NCBI RefSeq assembly: GCF_000011645.1
Contig: NC_006270.3
Location: 1,609,501 to 1,673,500, forward strand
Origin: Bacillus licheniformis DSM 13 = ATCC 14580
Lineage (GTDB): Bacteria; Bacillota; Bacilli; Bacillales; Bacillaceae
Length of the DNA: 64,000 nt
Direction of reading: 5' to 3'
How positions within the stretch are numbered: the first letter of the stretch is position 1; each line of letters opens with the position of its first letter. A program made the position numbers and the translations under genes. Below, one piece after another: positions 8,630-16,307 of this stretch. The notes beneath the pieces are model-generated. The model saw nothing but the letters and a program-made list of their open reading frames with translations. It was not told the origin of the DNA and made no database searches.

Positions 8630-10249
8630 ATGATAGCTGTTCAAAATGTCAGCTTGCGGTTTGCAGACCAGAAGCTGTTTGAAGATGTAAATATTAAGTT
8701 TGCGCCCGGAAACTGCTACGGATTGATCGGAGCAAACGGCGCCGGAAAGTCCACTTTTTTAAAAATATTGTCTGGCGAAATTGAGCCTCAGACAGGCGAA
8801 GTCCATATGAGTCCTGGCGAACGTCTTGCCGTCCTGAAGCAGAACCACTTTGAGTATGAAGAGCATGAAGTGTTGAAAGTCGTGATCATGGGACATAGAC
8901 GACTTTATGAAGTCATGCAGGAAAAAGACGCGATTTACATGAAACCTGATTTTTCAGATGAAGACGGAATCCGCGCCGCGGAGCTTGAAGGCGAATTCGC
9001 CGAGCTGAACGGCTGGGAAGCCGAAGGGGAAGCCGCGATCTTATTAAAAGGACTCGGCATTCCTGAAGAACTTCATACGAAGAAAATGGCAGATTTGGGC
9101 GGCTCTGAAAAGGTGAAGGTCCTTCTTGCACAGGCCCTGTTCGGAAAACCCGACGTCCTTCTTCTCGATGAGCCGACCAACCACTTGGATATTCAGGCGA
9201 TCCAATGGCTAGAAGAGTTTTTAATCAATTTTGAGAATACGGTTATCGTCGTATCGCATGACCGCCACTTTTTAAATAAAGTATGTACGCATATTGCCGA
9301 CCTGGATTTTAACAAGATTCAAATTTATGTCGGAAACTATGATTTCTGGTATGAATCAAGCCAGCTTGCGCTTAAAATGGCTCAGGAAGCCAATAAGAAA
9401 AAAGAGGAGCAGATCAAACAGCTCCAAGAGTTCGTCGCCAGATTCAGCGCCAACGCCTCAAAATCGAAGCAGGCGACATCGAGAAAAAAACTGCTTGAAA
9501 AAATTACGCTTGACGATATTAAGCCTTCATCTCGCAAGTATCCGTATGTACATTTCGCACCTGAACGCGAAATTGGAAACGATGTGCTTGTTGTCAAAGA
9601 CCTGTCGAAAACGATCGACGGCGTCAAGGTGCTTGACTCTGTCAGCTTTATGATGAATAAAGAGGATAAAATCGCCTTTACAGGCCGGAACGAGCTAGCC
9701 GCTACAACGCTCTTTAAAATCCTTGCCGGGGAAATGGAGCCTGACAGCGGATCGTTTAAATGGGGCGTCACTACATCCCAAGCGTTTTTCCCGAAAGACA
9801 ACAGCGAGTATTTTGAAAACAGCGATTTAAACCTTGTCGACTGGCTCCGCCAATTTTCGCCGCATGACCAAAGTGAAAGCTTCCTGCGCGGATTTTTAGG
9901 CCGGATGCTGTTCTCCGGAGAAGAAGTGCTGAAAAAAGCAAGCGTTTTGTCAGGGGGAGAAAAAGTCCGCTGCATGCTGTCGAAAATGATGCTGTCCGGC
10001 GCCAATGTGCTGATGCTTGATGAGCCGACAAACCATTTGGACCTCGAGTCCATTACAGCGCTGAATAACGGTTTAATCAGCTTTAAAGGCGCCATGCTGT
10101 TTACATCTCATGACCATCAGTTTGTCCAAACAATCGCCAACCGGATCATCGAGATCACGCCAAACGGAATCGTCGATAAACAAATGAGCTACGACGAGTT
10201 TTTGGAAGACAAAACGGTTCAGGACAAGCTTGCTGAACTTTACGCGTAA
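8630..10249 (+). CDS. ykpA: YkpA, ABC-F family ATPase
   Basis: A 539-residue soluble protein with two ABC domains joined by a charged linker (about 245-300) and no membrane helices, which is the ABC-F layout; such proteins act on the ribosome. NBD1 has Walker A GANGAGKST at 34-42 and Walker B LLLDEPTNHLD, but its signature reads LGGSE instead of LSGGQ/E. NBD2 has a normal LSGGEKVR and LMLDEPTNHLD, but its P-loop reads GRNELAATT, lacking the GK pair. The two degenerate motifs fall in the same composite site. I recall that B. subtilis YkpA is similar, so this is probably a subfamily trait rather than a mutation. Confidence 0.93.
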   Translation: MIAVQNVSLRFADQKLFEDVNIKFAPGNCYGLIGANGAGKSTFLKILSGEIEPQTGEVHMSPGERLAVLKQNHFEYEEHEVLKVVIMGHRRLYEVMQEKDAIYMKPDFSDEDGIRAAELEGEFAELNGWEAEGEAAILLKGLGIPEELHTKKMADLGGSEKVKVLLAQALFGKPDVLLLDEPTNHLDIQAIQWLEEFLINFENTVIVVSHDRHFLNKVCTHIADLDFNKIQIYVGNYDFWYESSQLALKMAQEANKKKEEQIKQLQEFVARFSANASKSKQATSRKKLLEKITLDDIKPSSRKYPYVHFAPEREIGNDVLVVKDLSKTIDGVKVLDSVSFMMNKEDKIAFTGRNELAATTLFKILAGEMEPDSGSFKWGVTTSQAFFPKDNSEYFENSDLNLVDWLRQFSPHDQSESFLRGFLGRMLFSGEEVLKKASVLSGGEKVRCMLSKMMLSGANVLMLDEPTNHLDLESITALNNGLISFKGAMLFTSHDHQFVQTIANRIIEITPNGIVDKQMSYDEFLEDKTVQDKLAELYA

Positions 10250-10256
10250 TGATAGA

Positions 10257-10286
10257 AAACCCGCCTTAAAAAGCGGGTTTTTTTTT
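10257..10286 (+). terminator. intrinsic terminator of ykpA
   Basis: AAACCCGC, loop CTTAAAAA, GCGGGTTT and a long T run. Confidence 0.92.
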
Positions 10287-10306
10287 ATAAAAAGGAGATG
10301 GTTGCT

Positions 10307-10681
10307 GTGTCATGCCGAAAGGCTCTTGAGCAATATATTCAAGCAACAAACACACATGAGTTTGAGAATGTCAAAGCCCTCCTTGACCCCGGCGCTGTGT
10401 ACTGGTTTTCGGATCAAACGTGCTCGGGCTTTGAGGAGATTCAGCGTTATTTTGAAAACGCCTGGAAGCAAATCGAAAATGAAGTATACAGCGCCGGTCA
10501 TGTCAGCTGGATCACGGAAACGGACGAACAGGCCGTCTGTCTTTATACATACGAATGGAAAGGGTTATATAGGGGCGAACCGGTTCAAGGGGCAGGCCGT
10601 GCGACAAACGTATTTGTAAAGGACGAGTCAGGACGCTGGAAACTGAAGCATGAACATTTAAGCAGTTTGCCCAAGCGATGA
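10307..10681 (+). CDS. NTF2-like (SnoaL/DUF4440-type) small protein
   Basis: A 124-residue protein with the alternating helix and strand pattern of the NTF2-like cone fold (begins MSCRKALEQYIQATN; strands near VYWFSDQTCSGF and CLYTYEWKGLY; ends WKLKHEHLSSLPKR). An AAAGGAG at 10291-10297 abuts an ATG at 10298 with no spacing, so I prefer the GTG at 10307, nine bases downstream. Family members are steroid-isomerase-like enzymes or binding proteins; no specific function can be assigned. In B. subtilis the neighbour of ykpA is ykpB, a different protein, so this is a local difference. Confidence 0.75.
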   Translation: MSCRKALEQYIQATNTHEFENVKALLDPGAVYWFSDQTCSGFEEIQRYFENAWKQIENEVYSAGHVSWITETDEQAVCLYTYEWKGLYRGEPVQGAGRATNVFVKDESGRWKLKHEHLSSLPKR

Positions 10682-10778
10682 GGCGGCGGAGCATGGACCT
10701 GATTTTCAGCTGTTACAGCCGCCATGCATGTACAGGGAAGTTTAGGATTGCGGGCGGCATGCGGACACGATATAAAAG

Positions 10779-10808
10779 GACCTCAGAAGTTTTCTGAGGT
10801 CTTTTTTT
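10779..10808. terminator. terminator between the NTF2-like gene and ampS
   Basis: GACCTCAGAA, loop GTT, TTCTGAGGTC, then seven T residues on the plus strand. On the minus strand the stem is followed by CTTTTA, so it may weakly serve ampS too. Confidence 0.88.
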
Positions 10809-10818
10809 GCGGAAGGCT

Positions 10819-12051
10819 TTATATCGCCCAGTTGCCGTTTCTGAATATCGGCTCTCTTTTTCCGTCAGCAGTGATTCCGTCTATATTCATTTCTCCTGAA
10901 CCGATCATAAAGTCAACATGTGTGATGCTTTCGTTTAATCCTTCTTTCGCCAGCTCCTCGCGCGACATCTGTTTTCCGCCTTCGATGTTGAATGCGTATG
11001 CACTGCCGATCGCGAGGTGGTTTGAGGCATTTTCATCAAACAGTGTGTTGTAAAACAGAATATTGGACTTGGAAATCGGCGAATCGTGGGCAACAAGCGC
11101 AATTTCGCCTAAGTAGTGTGAACCCTCATCCGTTTCGATCAGCTCTTTTAAAATTTCTTCGCCTTGTCCAGCTTTGACATCCGTAATCCGTCCGTTTTTA
11201 AATGTCAGTGTAAAGCCGTCGATTAAATTGCCGCCATAGCTTAACGGCTTCGTGCTTGAAACGGTGCCGTTCACCCCGTCTTTTTTCGGAGCAGTGAATA
11301 CTTCCTCTGTCGGCATATTGGCCATGAACTCGACGCCGTTTTCGTTTGTGCTTCCGGCGCCGACCCACAGATGCTTCTCGGGAAGCTCGATCGTCAAATC
11401 TGTTCCCTTTGCTTGGTAATGAAGGGCGTGATAATGCTTGTCGTTTAAGACGCTTACTTTATCGCGCAAGGTTTGATCGTGATCTTTCCACGCTTGAACG
11501 GGATCTTCACGGTCAACGCGGGTCGTTTTGAAAATCTCATTCCATAGCTTTTGCACGGCTGTCTCTTCATCTGCCTCAGGGAATACTTTTTTCGCCCAGG
11601 CCGGCGAAGGCGCTGCGACGACAGTCCAGCTGACTTTATCCGATTGAATCATTTGCCTGTATGTATGCATCGCTTTTCCTGCGGCTTTCTGCTGTGCGGA
11701 GATTTTTTTGGAATCGATGCCTTTCAAAAGATCAGGACTTGAAGAGACAATGGAAATAAAAGCAGCGCCTTCTTTGGCGAGCGTCTCAAGCCCCTTTGCT
11801 TCCCATTCAGGGAACTCTTCAAAGGCTTCCGCAGGAGCCAGCTCGTATTTCAGCCTTGTGACCTCATCATCCTGCCAGCGGACCGTCACGTTTTTCGCCC
11901 CTCTTTGATAGGCGCTTTTGACGAGGAGCCGTGCAAAATCGCGTACTTCTGTTGACGCGTTGATGACGACTTGCTGTCCTTTTTGAACGTTTACGCCGAC
12001 TTCGGCCACAAGCTTTGCATATTTGCTCAGTTTATCAGTAAACGAATTCAT
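10819..12051 (-). CDS. ampS: AmpS, M29-family metallo-aminopeptidase
   Basis: A 410-residue thermophilic-type aminopeptidase (M29). Starts MNSFTDKLSKYAKLV; the start at 12051 is chosen because AAAGGAGG lies about eight bases upstream and because it yields the B. subtilis length, while an ATG 33 bases further out lacks a ribosome site. Features include GTDLTIELPEKHLWVG, NMPTEEVFTAPKKDGVNG and FMIGS, with the His, Glu and Asp residues expected for the two-metal centre in the C-terminal half. It removes N-terminal residues from peptides in the cytoplasm. Confidence 0.94.
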   Translation of the reverse strand: MNSFTDKLSKYAKLVAEVGVNVQKGQQVVINASTEVRDFARLLVKSAYQRGAKNVTVRWQDDEVTRLKYELAPAEAFEEFPEWEAKGLETLAKEGAAFISIVSSSPDLLKGIDSKKISAQQKAAGKAMHTYRQMIQSDKVSWTVVAAPSPAWAKKVFPEADEETAVQKLWNEIFKTTRVDREDPVQAWKDHDQTLRDKVSVLNDKHYHALHYQAKGTDLTIELPEKHLWVGAGSTNENGVEFMANMPTEEVFTAPKKDGVNGTVSSTKPLSYGGNLIDGFTLTFKNGRITDVKAGQGEEILKELIETDEGSHYLGEIALVAHDSPISKSNILFYNTLFDENASNHLAIGSAYAFNIEGGKQMSREELAKEGLNESITHVDFMIGSGEMNIDGITADGKREPIFRNGNWAI

Positions 12052-12105
12052 TGGCAAAACCTCCTTTATTGTCCATAACATCATATCAAATATTTGATTG
12101 AAAAG

Positions 12106-12143
12106 AAAAAAAGAAGCAGCCCGGTTCAGGCTGCTTCTTTTTT
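12106..12143 (-). terminator. terminator of mreBH-ykpC
   Basis: On the minus strand AAGAAGCAGCC, loop, GGCTGCTTCTT followed by T residues. The plus strand also has a T run, so it may be bidirectional. It overlaps the ykpC stop codon. Confidence 0.88.
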
Positions 12144-12273
12144 AACGGTTGATTTTGGCCGTTTGGCCGGGGGGCGAGCTTGGCATGTTTGCAAGGGAGA
12201 TGCTCATCCCCCCGAGAATAATACCGCTTAAAATAACGGTGATGGCCAGGCGTCTTCCCATATCTCTAAGCAT
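12142..12273 (-). CDS. ykpC: YkpC, 43-residue membrane peptide of the mreBH operon
   Basis: A 43-codon gene beginning MLRDMGRRLAITVILSG with one hydrophobic stretch (about 9-30) and a Pro-rich tail. AAGGAGG sits seven bases upstream of the ATG, and the stop codon lies in the terminator. It is downstream of mreBH, as in B. subtilis, where ykpC is co-transcribed with mreBH. Function unknown. It falls below the size cut of most gene callers. Confidence 0.85.
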   Translation of the reverse strand: MLRDMGRRLAITVILSGIILGGMSISLANMPSSPPGQTAKINR

Positions 12274-12346
12274 GGTCTTCCTCCTTATCGTTTCTCCATT
12301 CCTCACGATATGAAAGAAGCCGGGAAAAAAGACGCGAAAACAAAAA

Positions 12347-13354
12347 TTATTTAGCCGCTTTTTGCAATTTATCGATCACTTCGAGAGAACGACCCGTTCC
12401 GATAGCGACAGATTCAAGCGGATTTGCAGCAACATGCACGGGCACAACGATTTCCTGTGACAGCCATTCTTTGATGCCGTTCAAAAGCGCGCCTCCTCCG
12501 GTCAAAATCACGCCCCGGTCGACAATGTCTCCGCTCAGCTCCGGAGGACAGTCTTCTAGCGTCGCTCTGATGGCTTCGATAATATGCAGGAGCGATTCGC
12601 GCATCGCCTTCTGAATTTCTTTCGATTCCAGGGTAATCGTTTTCGGCAGGCCTGTAACAAGGTCGCGTCCTCTGACTTCCATCGTTTTCGTCTCATGGTC
12701 AATCAATGCGTAGCCGATCTCAATTTTGACTTCTTCGGCCGTCCGTTCACCAATCAGCAGGTTGTATTTTTTTCTGACGAATGACACGATGTCTTCATCA
12801 AGCTGATCACCGCCGATCCGGATCGAGTGGCACGAGACAACGCCTCCGAATGAAATGATCGCCACTTCTGTCGTGCCGCCGCCGATATCGACGACAACGT
12901 TTGCGACAGGTTCATCGACAGGCAGATCTGCGCCGATGGCGGCGGCGACAGGCTCCTCTATCAAATGGACTTGTTTGGCTCCGCAGTTTTTGACAGCATC
13001 GCTGATCGCGCGCCTTTCAACAGCGGTTGAGCCGGACGGCGTGCAGACGACGACGCTCGGCTTTCTGAACGTAAAGCCGATGTTCTTTCCGGCTTTTTTC
13101 ATAATCTGCTTCAAGAGGTCTGTCGTCATGTCATAATCGGCGATGACTCCGTCTTTCATCGGCCTGACCGCGACGATTTTTCCCGGCGTTTTTCCGATCA
13201 TGTTTTTGGCTTCTGTGCCGACCGCCAATACGCTCTTTGTTTCCGTGTCCACGGCGACGACGGAAGGCTCATTTAAAATGATTCCTTTGTTTTTGCTGTA
13301 AACCAATATGTTAGCTGTGCCTAGATCAATTCCGATCTCGGTTGTTTGAAACAT
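12347..13354 (-). CDS. mreBH: MreBH, actin-like cell-shape protein
   Basis: A 335-residue MreB paralogue starting MFQTTEIGIDLGTANILVYS. Actin-fold nucleotide motifs are intact: phosphate 1 loop DLGTAN, phosphate 2 VVDIGGGTTEVAI, and adenosine motif LTGGGALLNGI. The ATG at 13354 follows GGGTGA and matches the family start; the TTG 12 bases upstream does not improve this. It forms membrane-associated filaments that direct side-wall synthesis, and in B. subtilis it positions the hydrolase LytE. The gene is divergent from abh. Confidence 0.95.
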   Translation of the reverse strand: MFQTTEIGIDLGTANILVYSKNKGIILNEPSVVAVDTETKSVLAVGTEAKNMIGKTPGKIVAVRPMKDGVIADYDMTTDLLKQIMKKAGKNIGFTFRKPSVVVCTPSGSTAVERRAISDAVKNCGAKQVHLIEEPVAAAIGADLPVDEPVANVVVDIGGGTTEVAIISFGGVVSCHSIRIGGDQLDEDIVSFVRKKYNLLIGERTAEEVKIEIGYALIDHETKTMEVRGRDLVTGLPKTITLESKEIQKAMRESLLHIIEAIRATLEDCPPELSGDIVDRGVILTGGGALLNGIKEWLSQEIVVPVHVAANPLESVAIGTGRSLEVIDKLQKAAK

Positions 13355-13457
13355 GTTTTCACCCAATCTCTATTTAAAATTTTTCCGAAAAACGAAATTT
13401 TCTTCGTGCTGAAAAAATGAATTTCATTTAAATTTTCTCAAATCATCGGCGATTTTT

Positions 13458-13463
13458 GGGGGT
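13458..13463 (-). promoter_or_regulatory. ACCCCC box upstream of mreBH (possible SigI -35)
   Basis: On the minus strand ACCCCC occurs about 105 bases upstream of the mreBH start. B. subtilis mreBH is known to use the heat-stress factor SigI, whose -35 is of this type, but I do not find a convincing CGAA -10 at the right distance. The inverted partner stretches TGAGAAAAT...ATTTCATTT also lie in this divergent region (13406-13540). Confidence 0.3.
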
Positions 13464-13571
13464 TTGTGACGATTTTGAAACCAATCTGTAAAATGCTGTC
13501 CTCATATTTACATGATGAGAAAATTATTTCATTTTTATGACCGGATTTTTGTCGAAGAAACGCTTGATAAG

Positions 13572-13600
13572 GGAAACCTTTTTCAGTCTTCATTCGTCTA
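13572..13600 (+). promoter_or_regulatory. ECF-sigma-type promoter of abh
   Basis: GGAAAC (13572-13577), 17 bases, CGTCTA (13595-13600): a close fit to the SigX/SigM/SigW class. It lies about 60 bases upstream of the abh start. In B. subtilis abh is controlled by ECF factors including SigX. A weaker partial copy, TGAAAC-15-TGTC, is at 13476-13500. Confidence 0.6.
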
Positions 13601-13660
13601 TCGTTATGCTAAGACAATATCTTAGAAAAATAGAAACAATAGAGGAAGTAGGCGAAAGTT

Positions 13661-13948
13661 TTGAAAGCAATAGGAGTTGTGAGAAAAGTAGACGAACTCG
13701 GCAGGATCGTGATGCCGATTGAATTGAGAAGAGCTTTGGATATCTCGATCAAGGACAGCATCGAATTCTTTGTCGACCAAGATAAAATCGTCCTGAAAAA
13801 ATATAAACCGCACGGTGTGTGTCTGATGACCGGTGAAATCACTTCTGAAAACCGCGAGTATGGAAACGGGAAAATTACGCTCAGTCCTGAAGGGGCCGAA
13901 TTGCTTTTGGAAGAAATCAAAGCTGCCTTAAACGGAGTGAAAGCATAA
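13661..13948 (+). CDS. abh: Abh, AbrB-like transition-state regulator
   Basis: A 95-residue paralogue of AbrB. The DNA-binding N-terminal swapped-hairpin domain (about 1-50) begins MKAIGVVRKVDELGRIVMPI and includes ELRRALDISIKD; a short C-terminal multimerisation domain follows. Start codon is TTG, behind AGAGGAAG. In B. subtilis Abh acts in biofilm, antimicrobial resistance and lantibiotic regulation under ECF sigma control. It is followed by its own terminator. Confidence 0.95.
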   Translation: MKAIGVVRKVDELGRIVMPIELRRALDISIKDSIEFFVDQDKIVLKKYKPHGVCLMTGEITSENREYGNGKITLSPEGAELLLEEIKAALNGVKA

Positions 13949-13956
13949 CATTCGAC

Positions 13957-13979
13957 GCCCTTCATCAGAAGGGCTTTTT
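13957..13979 (+). terminator. intrinsic terminator of abh
   Basis: GCCCTTC, loop ATCA, GAAGGGC and five T residues. Confidence 0.88.
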
Positions 13980-14115
13980 CTTGCGCCGGGAGCAGATAAA
14001 ACCGCCGTCACTGAAAAATTCAGCCATAGAGACGATAAATACTTCGAACAATCCTCTCAAATGTGGTGTAAAGAATGTTACAATTGACTGAGAAATACAA
14101 GTGGCAGGTGGGGGT

Positions 14116-15453
14116 ATGAAAAGATATCAAGGACGAATCATTGCAACCGTGCTGGCAATGACTTTTATCATGTTTTGGAATTTTTTATTCTATGGGGTGT
14201 TGGGAAATAAAATCAATTGGACGGTTGATCTGCTGTTTACGCTGGTGACATTAATCAGCGTTTGGTGGCTCACACTTTATATCGATGAGTCAAATCAGCT
14301 TGTCTATAAATTGAAGGAAAGCGAAAAGAAATATAAAGAGCTTTCCTCAGAAACCAACCGCATAATGGATAATCTTCAGGAAATCGTCTTTCAAACGGAC
14401 CGGATAGGATACATTACATTTCTGAATCAGGCGTGGACAACCCTGACCGGATACAGTGTCGAAGAGAGCCTTGGAACGATGTACAACGATTATTTTGACC
14501 ATGAAGAACGGATCTCGAATCACCTGATCGCCCAGTTGAAGAACAAGGAGCCCGAAGGCAGGATCGAGGTGCTCTACCATCGCAAAGACGGGAGCAAGTT
14601 CTGGGGCGAAGTTCACTATAAACTTTATTATAAAAACGGTCAATTTACGGGCAGCTTGGGGACGCTGACTGATGTGACAGAACGGAAAAAAGCGGAGATG
14701 GAACTGTTTAAGTCGAATCAGCGGCTGGCCATGCAGTCTCAAAAGCTGGCGATGGCCGGGCAGCTCGCAGCGGGGATCGCTCACGAAGTCAGGAACCCGC
14801 TGACATCTGTAAACGGATTTTTGCAGCTGATGAAAGCGGAATATCCTGACCGGAAAGATTACTTTGACATTATTTTCTCAGAGATTAAACGAATCGATTC
14901 TGTGCTCGGAGAACTGCTTGTGCTGGCCAAACCGCACCAGGTTCAATTTAAAAAGATCAAAATCAATTCGGTTCTTCAGCAAGTGGCAACGCTTCTTGAG
15001 ACGAACGCCGTGCTTTCCCACATTAAGATCGAAAAAGCGTTTCAGCACGGGGAGGAGTGGGAAATAAACGGTGATGAAAATCAAATCAAACAGGTATTCA
15101 TCAATTTAATTAAAAACGGGATAGAAGCGATGCCTGACGGCGGTAAAATTACGATTTCCTCAAAGGCAGAAGGAGACTGTGTGAAAATCAGCATCAAAGA
15201 CGAAGGCGGGGGCATTTCCCAAGCCGACTTGGCAAAGCTCGGGGAGCCTTTCTTCTCAACGAAAGAAGAAGGGACAGGTCTTGGGCTGACAATTTGCCTG
15301 AATATCATCGGCGCCCACAACGGAGAAATGAAAATCGACAGCAAATTGGGCGAGGGAAGCACATTCCACATTTTGCTTCCGGTCGATAAAGGTGCGGCGT
15401 CCGAAGAGAACGACATTCAGCAAGGATGCTGCAGCCGCGCAACTATAAAATAA
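14116..15453 (+). CDS. kinC: KinC, sporulation/biofilm sensor histidine kinase
   Basis: A 445-residue kinase: two N-terminal membrane helices (about 6-26 and 33-55), a PAS domain with PAC motif (about 75-195, DRIGYITFLNQAW ... GTLTDVTERKKAE), HisKA with phospho-accepting His223 in GIAHEVRNPLTSVNGF, and HATPase with N-box FINLIKNGIEA, DEGGG, FFSTK and GTGLGL. The ATG at 14116 is preferred because the GTG at 14101 precedes the AGGTGGGGGT ribosome site. KinC feeds the Spo0A phosphorelay and is tied to biofilm matrix signalling. The C-terminus has about 20 extra residues ending in a Cys-Cys-containing tail that I do not recall in B. subtilis KinC. Confidence 0.92.
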   Translation: MKRYQGRIIATVLAMTFIMFWNFLFYGVLGNKINWTVDLLFTLVTLISVWWLTLYIDESNQLVYKLKESEKKYKELSSETNRIMDNLQEIVFQTDRIGYITFLNQAWTTLTGYSVEESLGTMYNDYFDHEERISNHLIAQLKNKEPEGRIEVLYHRKDGSKFWGEVHYKLYYKNGQFTGSLGTLTDVTERKKAEMELFKSNQRLAMQSQKLAMAGQLAAGIAHEVRNPLTSVNGFLQLMKAEYPDRKDYFDIIFSEIKRIDSVLGELLVLAKPHQVQFKKIKINSVLQQVATLLETNAVLSHIKIEKAFQHGEEWEINGDENQIKQVFINLIKNGIEAMPDGGKITISSKAEGDCVKISIKDEGGGISQADLAKLGEPFFSTKEEGTGLGLTICLNIIGAHNGEMKIDSKLGEGSTFHILLPVDKGAASEENDIQQGCCSRATIK

Positions 15454-15517
15454 AAGAGGAAAAATTCCACTTCATATGATAGAATTTGTTCAAGATTGAC
15501 CCATGGAGGAATTACCG

Positions 15518-16180
15518 ATGAAAAAAGAATTTGCAGTAATTGGACTCGGCCGGTTCGGCGGCAGCATTTGCAAAGCATTGAGTGAAGAAGGGCTTGAAGT
15601 AATGGCGATCGACAGAGATGAAGATCGCGTAAACGAATACGCCAAAATTGCAACACATGCTGTGATAGGAGACACTACAGACGAATCTGTGCTGAAAAAC
15701 CTTGGACTGCGCAATTTTGACCATGTCATTGTAGCGATCGGGGAGAACATTCAAGCGAGCATTTTGACAACGCTGATCTTAAAAGAGCTTGGTGTGAAAA
15801 TGATTACCGTAAAAGCTCAAAACGATTATCATGAAAAAGTATTATCCAAAATCGGAGCGGACCGGATCGTTCACCCGGAGCGTGAAATGGGAAAAAGGAT
15901 CGCCCACAACATCGTCTCCAACAATGTGCTTGATTATCTGGAACTTTCTGATGAACACAGCCTTGTCGAAATCGCAGCGAACGGCAAACTGGCCGGAAAT
16001 ACACTGCTTGACCTTGATATCCGGGCCAGATACGGAATTAATATTGTTGCGATCAAGCGGGGAAAGGAAGTCATCGTATCTCCGCTTGCCACTGAAGAAA
16101 TTCAGAAAGACGATATTTTAATCGTCATCGGCTCAAATCCTGACATTGAGAGATTTGAAAAAAAAGTCTTTCAACATTAA
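15518..16180 (+). CDS. ktrC: KtrC, cytosolic gating subunit of a potassium channel
   Basis: A 220-residue RCK protein: Rossmann motif GLGRFGGS at 9-16, acidic end of strand 2 (AIDRDED), and a C-terminal RCK_C domain. ATGGAGGA immediately precedes the chosen ATG at 15518. KtrC binds nucleotides and cyclic di-AMP and gates the KtrD (or KtrB) potassium channel, encoded elsewhere. In B. subtilis ykqA and abbA lie between kinC and this gene; here the gap is only about 65 bases, so both are absent at this place. Confidence 0.95.
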   Translation: MKKEFAVIGLGRFGGSICKALSEEGLEVMAIDRDEDRVNEYAKIATHAVIGDTTDESVLKNLGLRNFDHVIVAIGENIQASILTTLILKELGVKMITVKAQNDYHEKVLSKIGADRIVHPEREMGKRIAHNIVSNNVLDYLELSDEHSLVEIAANGKLAGNTLLDLDIRARYGINIVAIKRGKEVIVSPLATEEIQKDDILIVIGSNPDIERFEKKVFQH

Positions 16181-16193
16181 AATGCCACCGATT

Positions 16194-16226
16194 AACCGCG
16201 GGAACCCCACAGCCCGCGGTTTTTTT
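16194..16226 (+). terminator. intrinsic terminator of ktrC
   Basis: AACCGCGGG, 10-base loop, CCCGCGGTT, then T residues. Confidence 0.9.
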
Positions 16227-16236
16227 GATCTTTTCA

Positions 16237-16265
16237 TTGACTGTTTCAAGCGATTCGGCTACGAT
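16237..16265 (+). promoter_or_regulatory. SigA-type promoter of adeC
   Basis: TTGACT, 17 bases, TACGAT, directly after the ktrC terminator and about 45 bases before the adeC start. Confidence 0.55.
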
Positions 16266-16307
16266 ATTGAACCATATACATATAAAAAAGAGAGGGGACA
16301 TATACCT

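Noticed and set aside
9382..10095. 237-codon frame on the minus strand inside ykpA
   Set aside because: Antisense to a clear ABC-F protein with intact motifs; Ser-rich composition is the usual mirror image of a coding strand.
13609..13965. 118-codon frame on the minus strand over abh
   Set aside because: Fully overlaps abh, whose protein matches the AbrB family end to end; the antisense frame runs into the abh terminator.
15418..15517. riboswitch or c-di-AMP (ydaO-type) element upstream of ktrC
   Set aside because: The kinC-ktrC gap is only about 65 bases and shows no conserved riboswitch core.
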